DNA of 64,000 bases from an uncultured Collinsella sp. (GTDB lineage Bacteria; Actinomycetota; Coriobacteriia; Coriobacteriales; Coriobacteriaceae). A model generated the notes under the pieces. It saw only the letters and a program-made list of their open reading frames with translations. It ran no database searches and was not told the DNA's origin. Below, one piece after another: positions 36,135-49,774 of this stretch (its first letter is position 1; every line of letters starts with the position of its first letter). The DNA lies in assembly GCA_958407465.1 (NCBI GenBank), contig CATYIV010000006.1, positions 13,401 through 77,400 on the forward strand, in the 5' to 3' direction. Both the position numbers and the translations under genes were made by a program.

Positions 36135-37526
36135 ATGGCATATGACGATAGGGAGACGGGGCTGACGGTCGAGGACCGCGGCTCAAAGTTGGGTCTTCCC
36201 CAAAACCAAGATGCAGAGGCCAATGTACTGGCCGCTATGCTGCTATCGCCCGAGGTGGTCGAAGAGGCCCAGGTCGAGCTGCAGCCCGATGATTTCTACC
36301 GGCCCATTCATAAGACCATCTACACCGCGATGGTCGATATGTACAACAGCCGCATTCCCATCGACTCCATCTCGCTGATCGATTACCTGCGAAGCATCAA
36401 CAAGCTCGATGCCGTGGGCGGCGAGGCCTACATTTTGGAGCTGATGGGTCAGACTCTGTCGCTCGTGAACTGGCAGCACCATGCCGCCATCGTTCGTCGC
36501 GATTCGATGCTGCGCGAGCTGATCGGCGCCACCAACGAGATCAACGCGCTGGCATATAACGCCCCCACCGACACCAAAGAGGTCGTGGAGCTGGCCGAGA
36601 GCAAACTGCTCAAGGTCACGGCGCGCGAGGTCAAGTCGAGTTACAAGACGTTGACCGAGTTTATGGTGGAGGCCTATAACGAGGCCGAGGAAGTGTGCCA
36701 GGCCGGTGGTCAGGCGGCGGGCGTGCCCACCGGCTTTCCGTCACTCGACCGTATGCTCATGGGTTTTCGCGAGGGCCAGCTCATCATCATCGGCGCCCGC
36801 CCTGCCGTGGGTAAGACGTCGTTCGCTCTAAACCTGGCACTCAACGCTGCCGCTGCTGGTTATACCGTCGGCTTCTTCTCTCTGGAGATGTCGGGCAAGG
36901 AAATTGCCCAGCGTCTGATTTGCGCCTACGCCATGATCTCGATCAGTGACTTCCGCATGGGCCGCATTAGCCCCGAGCAGTGGGCCAATATCAACGAGGC
37001 CACGCAGACCTTGTCCAAGCTCGATATTCTGATTGACGATACGCCCGGCACCACAGTGACCGAGATTCGCGCCAAGAGCCGCCGCATGCTCCATAACAAG
37101 CAGAAGGCAATCATCATCCTGGACTACCTGCAGCTGGTGAGTCCTCCGCCGGGACGTCGCTCCGAGAGCCGTACCGTCGAGGTTTCGGAGATGTCGCGTG
37201 GCCTGAAGATCATGGCCAAGGAGCTCAAGATCCCGCTCATCGCGCTGTCGCAGCTCTCGCGTCAGGTCGAATCCCGTACCGGCAAGCGCCCGCAGCTTTC
37301 CGACCTTCGTGAATCGGGCTCCATCGAGCAGGACGCCGATATCGTCATGTTCTTGGACCGCTCCGCCGACGAGGCCGAAGCCTCGCGCGACGATCGACCC
37401 GACGAGGGCGTTACGCGCATCGTCGTGGCCAAGAACCGTTCGGGCCCGATCGGCGACGTCGACTTGATGTTCCTGCCGGCATCCACCAAGTTCTATGAGC
37501 TTGATGGGGCACATGCCGAGGAGTAG
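36135..37526 (+). CDS. dnaB: Replicative DNA helicase DnaB
   Basis: The protein has 463 residues. ATG 36135 (MAYDDRETG) has GAGGA at good distance; two earlier in-frame ATGs are too close to any site. N-terminal domain about 20-120 (LPQNQDAEANVLAAMLL); RecA-like motor with Walker A GARPAVGKTS (220-229), FFSLEMSGKEIAQRL, Walker B IIILDYLQLV, and LRESGSIEQDADIVMFLDR. No intein. It unwinds DNA at the fork; DciA, encoded near dnaA, is its likely loader. Confidence 0.96.
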   Translation: MAYDDRETGLTVEDRGSKLGLPQNQDAEANVLAAMLLSPEVVEEAQVELQPDDFYRPIHKTIYTAMVDMYNSRIPIDSISLIDYLRSINKLDAVGGEAYILELMGQTLSLVNWQHHAAIVRRDSMLRELIGATNEINALAYNAPTDTKEVVELAESKLLKVTAREVKSSYKTLTEFMVEAYNEAEEVCQAGGQAAGVPTGFPSLDRMLMGFREGQLIIIGARPAVGKTSFALNLALNAAAAGYTVGFFSLEMSGKEIAQRLICAYAMISISDFRMGRISPEQWANINEATQTLSKLDILIDDTPGTTVTEIRAKSRRMLHNKQKAIIILDYLQLVSPPPGRRSESRTVEVSEMSRGLKIMAKELKIPLIALSQLSRQVESRTGKRPQLSDLRESGSIEQDADIVMFLDRSADEAEASRDDRPDEGVTRIVVAKNRSGPIGDVDLMFLPASTKFYELDGAHAEE

Positions 37527-37610
37527 GACAGGCGCCCGTTGCACGGGTATACTGGGAATGTTTTGTGCTTCTGCGTGCCGGCGTGGCGCGTAGACAGTCC
37601 ATGAATGTAA

Positions 37611-38906
<1,296 letters not shown>

Positions 38907-38928
38907 TCGGGGCTATTTGGTTATTGCG

Positions 38929-38970
38929 ATATACCCCTTTGCAGCCCAAGCGGGCGGCCGAGGGGTATAT
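38929..38970 (+). terminator. Terminator after purA
   Basis: A perfect 10-bp outer stem ATATACCCCT/AGGGGTATAT encloses a GC-rich 22-nt inner hairpin, then TTGCTTG. Confidence 0.75.
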
Positions 38971-39024
38971 TTGCTTGCAAAGGGCTCGCGCGGAGCGGGC
39001 CGTTAATCCATAGAGGAGGCACCC

Positions 39025-40329
39025 TTGAAGGCGGACACTCAAACCATCGACATCCTGTTGTTGGGCAGCGGCGGCCGTGAGCATGCTTTGGCAGCTAAGC
39101 TCGCGGCATCACCGCGCGCCGGCAAGCTCTACATCGCGCCGGGCAACGGCGGCACCGCGAGCTGTGGCGAGAACGTTGTTCTCGACGACTGCGATCCTGC
39201 GGCCGTGGCGGCGTTTGCTCAGAGCCACGGATGCGGACTCGTGGTAATTGGCCCCGAGGCTCCGCTCGTGGCGGGCGTGGCCGACGCCGTGCGCGCGGCG
39301 GGTATTCCCTGCTTTGGCCCGGGTGCCGAGGGCGCCCAGATGGAGGGCTCTAAGCTGTTCTCCAAGCAGCTCATGGAGCGTGCGGGCATTCCGACGGCAG
39401 CCTATGGTTCGTTTACCGACGAGGCTTCGGCTCTCGCCTACGTGCGCGAGCAGGGCGCCCCGCTGGTCGTCAAGGCCGACGGCCTTGCCGCGGGCAAGGG
39501 CGTTATCGTGGCGACCGAACTTGAGCAGGCCGAGGAGGCCGTGCGTGAGTGTTTTGGCGGCACCTTTGGCGATGCCGGCAACACCGTGGTTATCGAGGAG
39601 ATGCTCGTTGGCCCCGAGTGCTCGCTGCTGGCCTTTACCGACGGCAAGACCGTTCGCCCCATGGCCACCTCGCAGGACCACAAGCGCGCGCTCGAGGGCG
39701 ACAAGGGCCCCAACACCGGTGGCATGGGCGTCTACAGCCCGGTGCCCATCGTGACTGACGAGGAGCACGCCACGATGGTGAAGGTCATGGAGCAGACCGT
39801 GGCCGAGCTCGCTGTCGAGGGTATCGACTACCGCGGCTGCCTGTACGGCGGCTTTATGCTCACGCCTGCCGGCCCCAAGGTGCTGGAGTTCAATGCCCGC
39901 TTTGGCGACCCCGAGACGCAGGTCGTGCTGCCGCGCCTTAAGAACGACTTGGTCGAGGTCATGCTGGCTTGTGCCAACTGCGAGCTCGATCAGATTGAGC
40001 TCGACTGGCGTGACGAGTGGGCCGTGGCCGTTGTCCTGACGAGCGCGGGCTATCCCGGCAGCTACGAGAAGGGCAAGGTCATCACCGGTATCGCCGATGC
40101 CGAGGCCATGGAGAACGTGACCGTGTACCACGCGGGCACCGCCGTGGTGGACGGCCAGCTCGTGACCAATGGTGGCCGCGTGCTTGCCGTGACCGCTCTG
40201 GGCGACACGTTCGAGAACGCTCGCAACCTTGCCTACGAGGCCTGCGAGAAGATTGATTTTGAGGGCAAGACCCTGCGTCACGACATCGGCCTGCGCGCGC
40301 TGCGCGGCCGCGACGCCTGGGATGCCTAA
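39025..40329 (+). CDS. purD: Phosphoribosylamine--glycine ligase
   Basis: The protein has 434 residues. TTG 39025 follows GAGGAGG. An ATP-grasp enzyme of step 2 of purine synthesis. [16 protein letters not shown] starts the N-terminal domain; [19 protein letters not shown] and [20 protein letters not shown] are ATP-grasp motifs. A NUDIX gene follows after about 20 bp, probably in the same unit. Confidence 0.96.
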   Translation: MKADTQTIDILLLGSGGREHALAAKLAASPRAGKLYIAPGNGGTASCGENVVLDDCDPAAVAAFAQSHGCGLVVIGPEAPLVAGVADAVRAAGIPCFGPGAEGAQMEGSKLFSKQLMERAGIPTAAYGSFTDEASALAYVREQGAPLVVKADGLAAGKGVIVATELEQAEEAVRECFGGTFGDAGNTVVIEEMLVGPECSLLAFTDGKTVRPMATSQDHKRALEGDKGPNTGGMGVYSPVPIVTDEEHATMVKVMEQTVAELAVEGIDYRGCLYGGFMLTPAGPKVLEFNARFGDPETQVVLPRLKNDLVEVMLACANCELDQIELDWRDEWAVAVVLTSAGYPGSYEKGKVITGIADAEAMENVTVYHAGTAVVDGQLVTNGGRVLAVTALGDTFENARNLAYEACEKIDFEGKTLRHDIGLRALRGRDAWDA

Positions 40330-40350
40330 AATCCGAGAGGAATGAGACGG

Positions 40351-41046
40351 ATGGACGAGAAGAACGAAGAGCTCGTGGACGCGCAGATCGTCGAAGAGGA
40401 CAGCCGCGTGTATGGGCACGCCGAGGGCGAGCCTGGTGGCGAGGTCGCTGACGAGCCGGCGCTGGTGCTGGGCGATGACGACCCGCACGATGCCGAGCTG
40501 CACGAGAAGATTCTTTCGGAGGAGTGCGCCTGGAAGGGCAAGATCCTCGACGTCCACCGTCTTGAGGTTGAGCTGCCCAACGGTCGCCGCAGCGCCCGCG
40601 ATATCGTTCGCCATCCGGGTGCGGCGGCTGTTGTGGCACTGACCGAGAGCGGCAAGATCGTACTGGTGCGTCAGTACCGCACCGCCATCGACCGCGTGAC
40701 GGTCGAGATTCCCGCCGGCAAGCTCGATCCAGGCGAGGACCCGCTCGATTGCGCCAAGCGCGAGCTGCATGAGGAGACGGGCTTTAGGGCTGGTCGCATT
40801 CGCTTTTTGACGTCGATTGTCACGTCCTGTGGTTTTTGCGATGAGATTATCCACATCTACTTGGCTACCAAGCTCGAGTTTGATGCGCCCAACCCCGATG
40901 ATGACGAGTTTGTCAACGTGGACCTGGTGCCGCTGCATGAGCTGATCGACGCCGTACTCGACGGCAAGATCGAAGACGCCAAGACCGTCGTGGGCGCCTT
41001 GGCCTGCGACAGCATCGCACACCGCCTTGGGGGCACGGAGCTCTAG
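40351..41046 (+). CDS. NUDIX hydrolase, ADP-ribose-pyrophosphatase type
   Basis: The protein is 231 residues from ATG 40351; ATG 40342 directly abuts the GAGAGG site and is less likely. An acidic N-terminus of about 45 residues precedes the NUDIX fold. The NUDIX box reads GKLDPGEDPLDCAKRELHEE then TGF, fitting GX5EX7REUXEEXGU. The YRTAIDRVTVEIPAG lead-in is typical of ADP-ribose pyrophosphatases of the NudF group. It cleaves nucleoside-diphosphate derivatives; the exact substrate is not provable here. Linked to purD. Confidence 0.88.
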   Translation: MDEKNEELVDAQIVEEDSRVYGHAEGEPGGEVADEPALVLGDDDPHDAELHEKILSEECAWKGKILDVHRLEVELPNGRRSARDIVRHPGAAAVVALTESGKIVLVRQYRTAIDRVTVEIPAGKLDPGEDPLDCAKRELHEETGFRAGRIRFLTSIVTSCGFCDEIIHIYLATKLEFDAPNPDDDEFVNVDLVPLHELIDAVLDGKIEDAKTVVGALACDSIAHRLGGTEL

Positions 41047-41074
41047 GTTACGCGGTTTTACCAAACCGCGTAAC
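41047..41074. repeat. Strong hairpin right after the NUDIX gene
   Basis: A perfect 12-bp stem GTTACGCGGTTT/AAACCGCGTAAC with loop TACC, immediately after the stop codon. No T-run follows, so it may protect the mRNA 3' end or be part of the larger structure downstream. Confidence 0.7.
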
Positions 41075-41087
41075 GAGTCGACGCTGC

Positions 41088-41185
41088 AAACGCCCCTAAG
41101 CGGCAATCTGCCTTTCAATCGTCGCTCGCGTACCGAAGTACGCGTCGCTCCTCTTTCAAGACACCTTGCTCGCTTAGGGACGTTT
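41088..41185. repeat. Long inverted repeat D between NUDIX and ABC genes
   Basis: Arms AAACGCCCCTAAGCG (41088-41102) and CGCTTAGGGACGTTT (41171-41185) pair at 14 of 15 positions. The interior has a 7-bp hairpin CGCGTAC/GTACGCG with loop CGAA (41127-41144) and the phrase CGTCGCTC twice. It fills most of the 247-bp gap. Confidence 0.7.
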
Positions 41186-41293
41186 TCGCTGACGTTGCTA
41201 GAACATCGGCGTTATGTTTGTTGGGACGCTTTGTTTTCAGCCCGACCGGCTCAACCGGATTTATCACGCTATTTATTTCTCTTCGAGGACTGC

Positions 41294-43066
41294 ATGTTTA
41301 AGAGGTTTCTTTCGTATTACGAGCCCCAGATGGGGCTTTTTGTTGCTGATACTGTTTGTGCTCTGGTGCTTGCCGCCATTGACCTTGCTTTTCCTATTAT
41401 TCTGCGTAATTTGACCGGTGGGCTATTTACTCAGGGTCAGGCTGCCATTATGCAGGCGCTCGGCATGATCGCGGTGGGCTTGGTGCTGATGTATGCCGTC
41501 CGCTGCGCCTGCCGCTACTTTGTGAGCTATTGGGGCCACGTGATGGGCGCGCGCATGGAGTCCAAAATGCGCGAGGACCTGTTCGACCAGTATGAGCGCT
41601 TTAGCTTTGCGTACTTCGACCGCAACAGCTCGGGTGACATGATGAGCCGCGTGGTCAACGACCTGTTCGATATCTGCGAGGCGGCGCATCACGTACCCGA
41701 GTGGATCATCATCTGCGGTATCGAGATTATCGGCTCGTTTGTGATCCTCTTTACCATCGCTCCGGTGCTGGCGCTTGCCATGGCCGTGGTGACGGCGGCG
41801 TTTGCGGTCGTCATGTTTTGGCAGAACATGCGCATGCGCGAGGTCTTTAGCGACAACCGCAAGAAGATCAGCGGCATTAATGCACAGCTGCAGGATTCTC
41901 TGGCGGGCATGCGCGTGGTCAAGAGCTTTGCCAACGAGGAGACCGAGCGTGCCAAGTTCCGTGCCTCTAACGACCGCTACCTTTTGTCCAAGGAGAACAT
42001 GTATCACGCCATGGGCGTCTATACCGCGACGTATGGCCTGCTCTCGGGTGTGCTCTATGTGATCGTGGTGCTGCTGGGCGGCTGGCTGGTCGCCAAGGGA
42101 CAGCTGCAGGCGGTCGATATGGCGACCTTTGCACTCTATATTTCGCTGTTCTGCACGCCGCTTGAGACGCTCGTCAATTCGGCCGAAACGTATCAGAAGG
42201 CTATCGCCGGCTTTAAGCGTATGGACGAGGTGCTCTCGACGGCGCCGGATATCCAGGACAAGCCGGGCGCTACGGATCTGCAGGTGACTGCCGGCGCCGT
42301 GGAGTATCACGACGTGTGCTTTAACTACGAGGATGTTGAGCTGGGCGAGGGCGATGCCGACGAGCGTCCTGTTATCGACCATATGGACCTGTCTATCAAG
42401 CCCGGGCAGACCATCGCGTTGGTTGGCCCCTCGGGTGGCGGCAAGTCCACGACCTGTTCGCTGCTGCCGCGCTTTTATGACGTGGCTACCGGATCCATTA
42501 GCATCGACGGTCAGGACGTGCGCGATGTGACGCAGCAGAGCCTGCGCCGCGCCATCGGCCTGGTGCAGCAGGATGTCTATCTGTTTGACGGTACGATTGG
42601 CGAGAACATCGCCTACGGCAAGCCGGGCGCTACGGCAGAAGAGATCGCCGAGGCCGCCCGTCGCGCCAACATCGATGCCTTTATCGAGTCGCTTCCGCAG
42701 GGCTACGACACCGTGGTGGGCGAGCGCGGCAGCCGTCTTTCGGGCGGACAGAAGCAGCGCGTTGCCATCGCGCGCGTGTTTCTCAAGAACCCCAAGATCC
42801 TGATTTTGGACGAGGCGACGAGTGCTTTGGATAACGAGAGCGAGGAGGCGGTGCAGGAGTCACTCGAAGAGCTGGCACGCGGCCGCACCACGATTGTCAT
42901 CGCCCACCGTCTTTCGACCATTAAGCATGCCGATGAGATTGCGACCGTTGAGCATGGTCGCGTTGTGGAGCGTGGCACGCACGAGGAGCTTCTCGCCCGT
43001 GGCGGCACCTATGCCCGTTACTATCGAATGCAGTTCGAAGGTGCGCGTGCGCACGAGCTCGACTGA
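41294..43066 (+). CDS. ABC exporter, fused permease and ATPase
   Basis: 590 residues from ATG 41294 (MFKRFLSYYEPQ), which follows CGAGGAC; the frame runs further upstream through the inverted repeat but without a site. Six hydrophobic segments lie in about 15-300, with the exporter coupling region SGINAQLQDSLAGMRVVKSF. ATPase: Walker A GPSGGGKSTT (about 379-388), Q-loop GLVQQDVYLF, signature RLSGGQKQRVAIARV, Walker B ILILDEATSALD, H-loop VIAHRLSTI. A type IV (multidrug or lipid) half-transporter that probably works as a homodimer. Substrate unknown. Confidence 0.9.
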   Translation: MFKRFLSYYEPQMGLFVADTVCALVLAAIDLAFPIILRNLTGGLFTQGQAAIMQALGMIAVGLVLMYAVRCACRYFVSYWGHVMGARMESKMREDLFDQYERFSFAYFDRNSSGDMMSRVVNDLFDICEAAHHVPEWIIICGIEIIGSFVILFTIAPVLALAMAVVTAAFAVVMFWQNMRMREVFSDNRKKISGINAQLQDSLAGMRVVKSFANEETERAKFRASNDRYLLSKENMYHAMGVYTATYGLLSGVLYVIVVLLGGWLVAKGQLQAVDMATFALYISLFCTPLETLVNSAETYQKAIAGFKRMDEVLSTAPDIQDKPGATDLQVTAGAVEYHDVCFNYEDVELGEGDADERPVIDHMDLSIKPGQTIALVGPSGGGKSTTCSLLPRFYDVATGSISIDGQDVRDVTQQSLRRAIGLVQQDVYLFDGTIGENIAYGKPGATAEEIAEAARRANIDAFIESLPQGYDTVVGERGSRLSGGQKQRVAIARVFLKNPKILILDEATSALDNESEEAVQESLEELARGRTTIVIAHRLSTIKHADEIATVEHGRVVERGTHEELLARGGTYARYYRMQFEGARAHELD

Positions 43067-43085
43067 TTGATATGACAGGAAGTTT

Positions 43086-44048
43086 ATGGCTGACAAGAAC
43101 CCTTTGACTCCGGAAGAAGTGACGGAGTTATTCTCCGAAATCGATGCATCCGGCGTCTTGGATCCCACGCTCGCCAAAAAGCGTACCGAGCGCATGCGTG
43201 AGAAGGAGGCTGCGGCCAAGCGCGGTGACAAAGCGGCGCTAGCGCAGCTGCGCAGCGAGGACCGCGCGAGCCAGGCAAAACATATCGACCCGCTGTCCGA
43301 GGACGATCCTTCGGGCTCGCAGGTGAGCCATACCATTACGAAGACCGCGATGGCCGTGGTCATCGGTATTTTGGTGCTGATCGTGGGCATGCAGATTGGC
43401 TACGGCGTGATGCGTCGTCTGAACACCGCCAACCTGTCCGAGAGCGTTTCGGTCGATACCGTTTCGACGGCGCTGAAGGGCGGCCTTGAGTGGGGCAACG
43501 GCTTTACGCAGTTCCCGCTCGACTTCACCGTCGATGAAGCCGATGAACGCACGGGCACGGTCGAGGTGACGGTGTTGGACACATCGTCTGCCAACGAGCT
43601 CGAGCTGCTGTCCAACGGGCAGATTCAGGCCGCGGCGCTTGCGACCAACGCGTTGCTCAACGATAAGATCGACCGCGTGGTGTATAACGTTCACGCCTAT
43701 ATCGACGAGGATAGCAACATTCAGCACGATTCCTTCTTTGGCATGTTCCCCGCGCGCGGCCACCAGAGCGCCATTTTGACGTTCGTGTGGACCAAGAGCT
43801 CATCCAACGCCACGAGTATCGACTGGAAGATGCGCATCGTGAGTATGGATGACACCATCGCCGAGCGCATCCAGAAGCAGGTGAACTCGGTGTCGTCGTT
43901 GATTGAGGACCCGGTGGTGAGCCAGACCAAGATTGACGAGGAAAAGGCCGAACGTGACCTGGAGCATCGTCTGCATGGCCGCGAGATTTTCCGCGGCGGC
44001 AAGCCCGATCGCACACCGTCCGAACTGCTGGAGCAGGACAAGAAATAA
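43086..44048 (+). CDS. Single-pass membrane protein of unknown function
   Basis: The protein has 320 residues. ATG 43086 follows CAGGAAG. A charged N-terminal cytoplasmic part (1-80) includes TPEEVTELFSEIDASG and a Lys/Arg/Glu-rich helix. One transmembrane helix lies near 86-108 (TAMAVVIGILVLIVGMQIGYG). The remaining 210 residues are a probable extracytoplasmic domain with beta-rich stretches (TGTVEVTVLDTSSANELELL; SAILTFVWTKSS). It starts 19 bp after the ABC exporter and ends in a terminator, so it may be an accessory to that exporter. No family recognised. Confidence 0.72.
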   Translation: MADKNPLTPEEVTELFSEIDASGVLDPTLAKKRTERMREKEAAAKRGDKAALAQLRSEDRASQAKHIDPLSEDDPSGSQVSHTITKTAMAVVIGILVLIVGMQIGYGVMRRLNTANLSESVSVDTVSTALKGGLEWGNGFTQFPLDFTVDEADERTGTVEVTVLDTSSANELELLSNGQIQAAALATNALLNDKIDRVVYNVHAYIDEDSNIQHDSFFGMFPARGHQSAILTFVWTKSSSNATSIDWKMRIVSMDDTIAERIQKQVNSVSSLIEDPVVSQTKIDEEKAERDLEHRLHGREIFRGGKPDRTPSELLEQDKK

Positions 44049-44058
44049 TAAGACGTCA

Positions 44059-44094
44059 TCATCCCGCGTGAGCCACAAGCCTCGCGGGATGATT
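44059..44094 (+). terminator. Terminator before carA
   Basis: A perfect 11-bp stem ATCATCCCGCG/CGCGGGATGAT with a 14-nt loop, followed by TTTTTT. Confidence 0.93.
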
Positions 44095-44194
44095 TTTTAA
44101 TCCCCGTCCCAGAAAAATCATTATGCATAGAAAGTCATAATTATCATTTCGTAAACATTTCGATGAAATTAACGCCATGAGGCATGCTTGCGGT

Positions 44195-44200
44195 TACAAT
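44195..44200 (+). promoter_or_regulatory. Possible -10 box of carA
   Basis: TACAAT, 58 bp before the start codon. No good -35 box at 16-18 bp. If correct, the transcript starts near 44207 and carries only the PyrR-type hairpin as leader. Confidence 0.35.
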
Positions 44201-44221
44201 ACCGCGAGGCCTAACTACACA

Positions 44222-44254
44222 CCTTTAAGCCGGTCCTGTGAGACCGGGAAGGAG
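44222..44254 (+). promoter_or_regulatory. PyrR-type RNA hairpin covering the carA ribosome-binding site
   Basis: CCTTTAAG, upper stem CCGGTC/GACCGG (44230-44235 and 44242-44247) and loop CTGTGA fit the PyrR-binding loop consensus UCCNGNGAG known from Bacillus and actinobacterial pyr leaders. The lower stem pairs CCTT (44222-44225) with AAGG (44249-44252) of the Shine-Dalgarno AAGGAG. Binding would block translation when UMP is high. Confidence 0.8.
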
Positions 44255-44258
44255 AATT

Positions 44259-45698
44259 ATGGCGAACAACCATACCGCGGGCGCTACCGCCCGCACCTTC
44301 GCGCCCAGCGAGCTTTGCCAGCGTATGCTGGCCAAAACCAGCAAGGGCACCTGCGGTCCCTGCATCCTGTATCTTGAGGATGGGACCATTTTTTATGGAC
44401 GTGCATGCGGCGCCGAGGGCACCGCGACCGGCGAAGTCTGCTTCAACACCTCGCTCGAGGGCTACTTTGAGGTCATGACCGACCCGAGTTATGCCGGCCA
44501 AATCGTAACCATGACCTATCCGCAGATCGGCAACTACGGTATCGACGAGACCGACGTCCAGTCGGCCTTCCCCGGCGACGCCGTGCGCCCTGCGAGCGCT
44601 CCGGCCATGCGCGGCATGATCGTTCGCGACATGTGCGCCACGCCTTCTAACTGGCGCTCGGCCGTTAGCGTGCCGGAGTACCTGCGCGCTCACGGCATCG
44701 TCGCTATCGAGGGTGTCGACACCCGCGCTCTGGTGCGCCATCTGCGCGACAATGGTTCCAAGATGGGCATTATCTCAACCGAGTTCTTCGACGTCGACGA
44801 GCTTGCCGAGCGTCTGGCCGCAGCGCCCACGCTGGTAGGCGAGAACCTGGTCAAGACCGTAAGTTGCCCCGCGCCTCATGAGTTTGTGGCCGCCGACCTG
44901 CCTGCCACGCATGACTTTGCGCTTACGGCTGCCGCTCCTGCCCGTCACAAAGTGGTCGCCTACGACTGCGGTGTGAAGCGCGGCATTCTGGAGGGTCTGG
45001 TCCGCGCCGGCTGCGACCTTACCGTCGTGCCGTGGGATACGCCTGCGAGTGAGGTGCTCGACATGAATCCCGACGGTGTCTTTTTGTCCAATGGTCCCGG
45101 CGACCCCGACGCCGTGGTGGAGACCTACGAGCAGGTGCAGCAGCTGATCGGCAAGGTGCCGGTCTTTGGTATTTGTCTTGGTCACCAGATGATCAACCTG
45201 GCCTGCGGCGCTCAGATGGAAAAGCTTAAGTTCGGTCACCGCGGTGGCAACCAGCCGGTCATGAACCTGGTAAGCCGTCGCGTGGAGATTACCGCGCAAA
45301 ACCATGGCTTTGGTCTGCTGTTCCCCAGCTTGGGCAAGCTTGTCCCCGAGCTTTCCGGCGGCGAGACCGAGCATGCGGCCGATGGAGATCTGCGCGTCTG
45401 GGTGCGCCGCGGAATCGCGCCGGTCGTGATGAACGAGCGCTTTGGCCGCATTCGCCTGACGCACGTGAACCTCAACGACGGCACCGCCGAGGGCATCCAG
45501 CTGCTCGACGCCCCGTGCTTCTCGGTCCAGTACCACCCCGAGGCTTCGCCTGGCCCCACCGATGCCCACTATCTCTTTACCGCCTTTACGCGACTCATGG
45601 ACGGCGAGGAGAACTACCTGAACATCGATACCGCGAAGGACCGCCTGGCTGGCTGGAACTTTGCTGAGACCGCCGCGACCGAGACCGAGGAGAACTAA
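44259..45698 (+). CDS. carA: Carbamoyl-phosphate synthase small (glutaminase) subunit
   Basis: The protein has 479 residues, about 90 more than usual. ATG 44259 follows AAGGAG. The N-terminal domain includes [18 protein letters not shown] and [20 protein letters not shown]. The class I glutaminase has GICLGHQM with the nucleophilic Cys and [10 protein letters not shown] with the His. Extra length comes from about 30 residues before the usual start and an insertion of about 45 residues (between [10 protein letters not shown] and [12 protein letters not shown]), with a charged and hydrophobic mix. It passes ammonia to CarB. Controlled by the hairpin upstream. Confidence 0.95.
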   Translation: MANNHTAGATARTFAPSELCQRMLAKTSKGTCGPCILYLEDGTIFYGRACGAEGTATGEVCFNTSLEGYFEVMTDPSYAGQIVTMTYPQIGNYGIDETDVQSAFPGDAVRPASAPAMRGMIVRDMCATPSNWRSAVSVPEYLRAHGIVAIEGVDTRALVRHLRDNGSKMGIISTEFFDVDELAERLAAAPTLVGENLVKTVSCPAPHEFVAADLPATHDFALTAAAPARHKVVAYDCGVKRGILEGLVRAGCDLTVVPWDTPASEVLDMNPDGVFLSNGPGDPDAVVETYEQVQQLIGKVPVFGICLGHQMINLACGAQMEKLKFGHRGGNQPVMNLVSRRVEITAQNHGFGLLFPSLGKLVPELSGGETEHAADGDLRVWVRRGIAPVVMNERFGRIRLTHVNLNDGTAEGIQLLDAPCFSVQYHPEASPGPTDAHYLFTAFTRLMDGEENYLNIDTAKDRLAGWNFAETAATETEEN

Positions 45699-45699
45699 C

Positions 45700-49014
<3,315 letters not shown>

Positions 49015-49029
49015 GTCGAGCTGCCCGGC

Positions 49030-49114
49030 CGGGGCGGGAGGGGCCGAGATTTCCCCCTTTCGCTCCGGCTGCAAGCAGAGTCGCTCAGGAGGAAACTCGG
49101 CCCCTCTCGCCCCG
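49030..49114. repeat. Long inverted repeat B after carB
   Basis: 19-bp arms 49030-49048 (CGGGGCGGGAGGGGCCGAG) and 49096-49114 pair throughout with one G-U. A second TTTCC/GGAAA stem lies inside. The apical part reads CTCCGGCTGCAAGCAGAGTC then GCTCAG, nearly the same as the loop of element C at 54521-54550 read on the opposite strand. No T-run follows directly. Confidence 0.8.
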
Positions 49115-49200
49115 ACGCACTGTGTCTAGACGGACTGCACCTCCTGTTTTTAGAGATAAATACCATTTAGCGGTGATATTCAACCGTTCAGGATATTATG

Positions 49201-49238
49201 TAATGGCATATTACGTCATATGACGTAATATGCCATTA
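49201..49238. promoter_or_regulatory. Perfect 38-bp palindrome, probable operator of the PTS operon
   Basis: The half-sequence TAATGGCATATTACGTCAT is followed at once by its exact reverse complement, with no loop. It begins 2 bp after a possible -10 box TATTAT (49194-49199) and ends 45 bp before the IIB start. Position suggests a repressor-binding site, perhaps for the GntR protein encoded at 51392-52147. It could also form a cruciform or hairpin in RNA. Confidence 0.75.
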
Positions 49239-49283
49239 GCAGTCAAGGATGATTGTCTGTGTTCAAGTCGAGAAAGGGGCAAA

Positions 49284-49760
49284 ATGATTAAACTGTGTCG
49301 CGTCGATAGCCGGTTAGTGCATGGGCAGACCGTGTTCTCTTGGTATCCAACGCTTGAAGCAAACGCTATTCTTGTGGTTTCAGATGAGTACGCCGCAAGC
49401 AAAGAGCGAATTCAAGCGCTGCGAATTGCAAAACCCGCTGATGCCAAATTGGTTGTCAAAAGTGTAGAAGATTCCATCGTGGCCCTTAACGGAAGCGCGG
49501 TGGATAAATACGAGCTAATTGTTGTTGCGGGAAATGTACATGACGCCTGTGAAGTTGCGCGTGCGTGTCCAAAAATAACGTCTGTGAATTTAGGCGGCGC
49601 TCGACCGTTGGGGGATAGCGTAAAGGAGCGTGGCCCTGCTGTGCGCCTTTCCCAATCCGATATTAATGAAATTAAGAAAGCCATGGCTGATGGAATCGAG
49701 TTCGAGGTAAGGCAGGTTGCTAGCGAGAAAAAACGCATCGTAACAAGTTTTGATTTGTAG
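49284..49760 (+). CDS. PTS mannose/sorbose-family IIB component
   Basis: The protein has 158 residues. ATG 49284 follows GAAAGGGG; the open frame starts earlier inside the palindrome region. The phosphorylated His is His13 in the motif VDSRLVHGQ. The family core (NAILVVSDEYAASKERIQAL; KYELIVVAGNVHDACEVARA; SVNLGGARPLGDSVKERGP) fits PTSIIB_sorb. It takes phosphate from a IIA protein to the incoming sugar. First gene of IIB-IIC-IID; no IIA gene is adjacent. Confidence 0.9.
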   Translation: MIKLCRVDSRLVHGQTVFSWYPTLEANAILVVSDEYAASKERIQALRIAKPADAKLVVKSVEDSIVALNGSAVDKYELIVVAGNVHDACEVARACPKITSVNLGGARPLGDSVKERGPAVRLSQSDINEIKKAMADGIEFEVRQVASEKKRIVTSFDL

Positions 49761-49774
49761 GAAGAGGGAGAAAT

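Noticed and set aside
36135-37526. Possible intein in dnaB (also checked in gyrA and gyrB)
   Set aside because: Protein lengths are normal and the motifs around the P-loop are continuous; no intein blocks seen.
39109-41118. 669-residue open frame opposite purD and the NUDIX gene
   Set aside because: Antisense shadow crossing two real genes.
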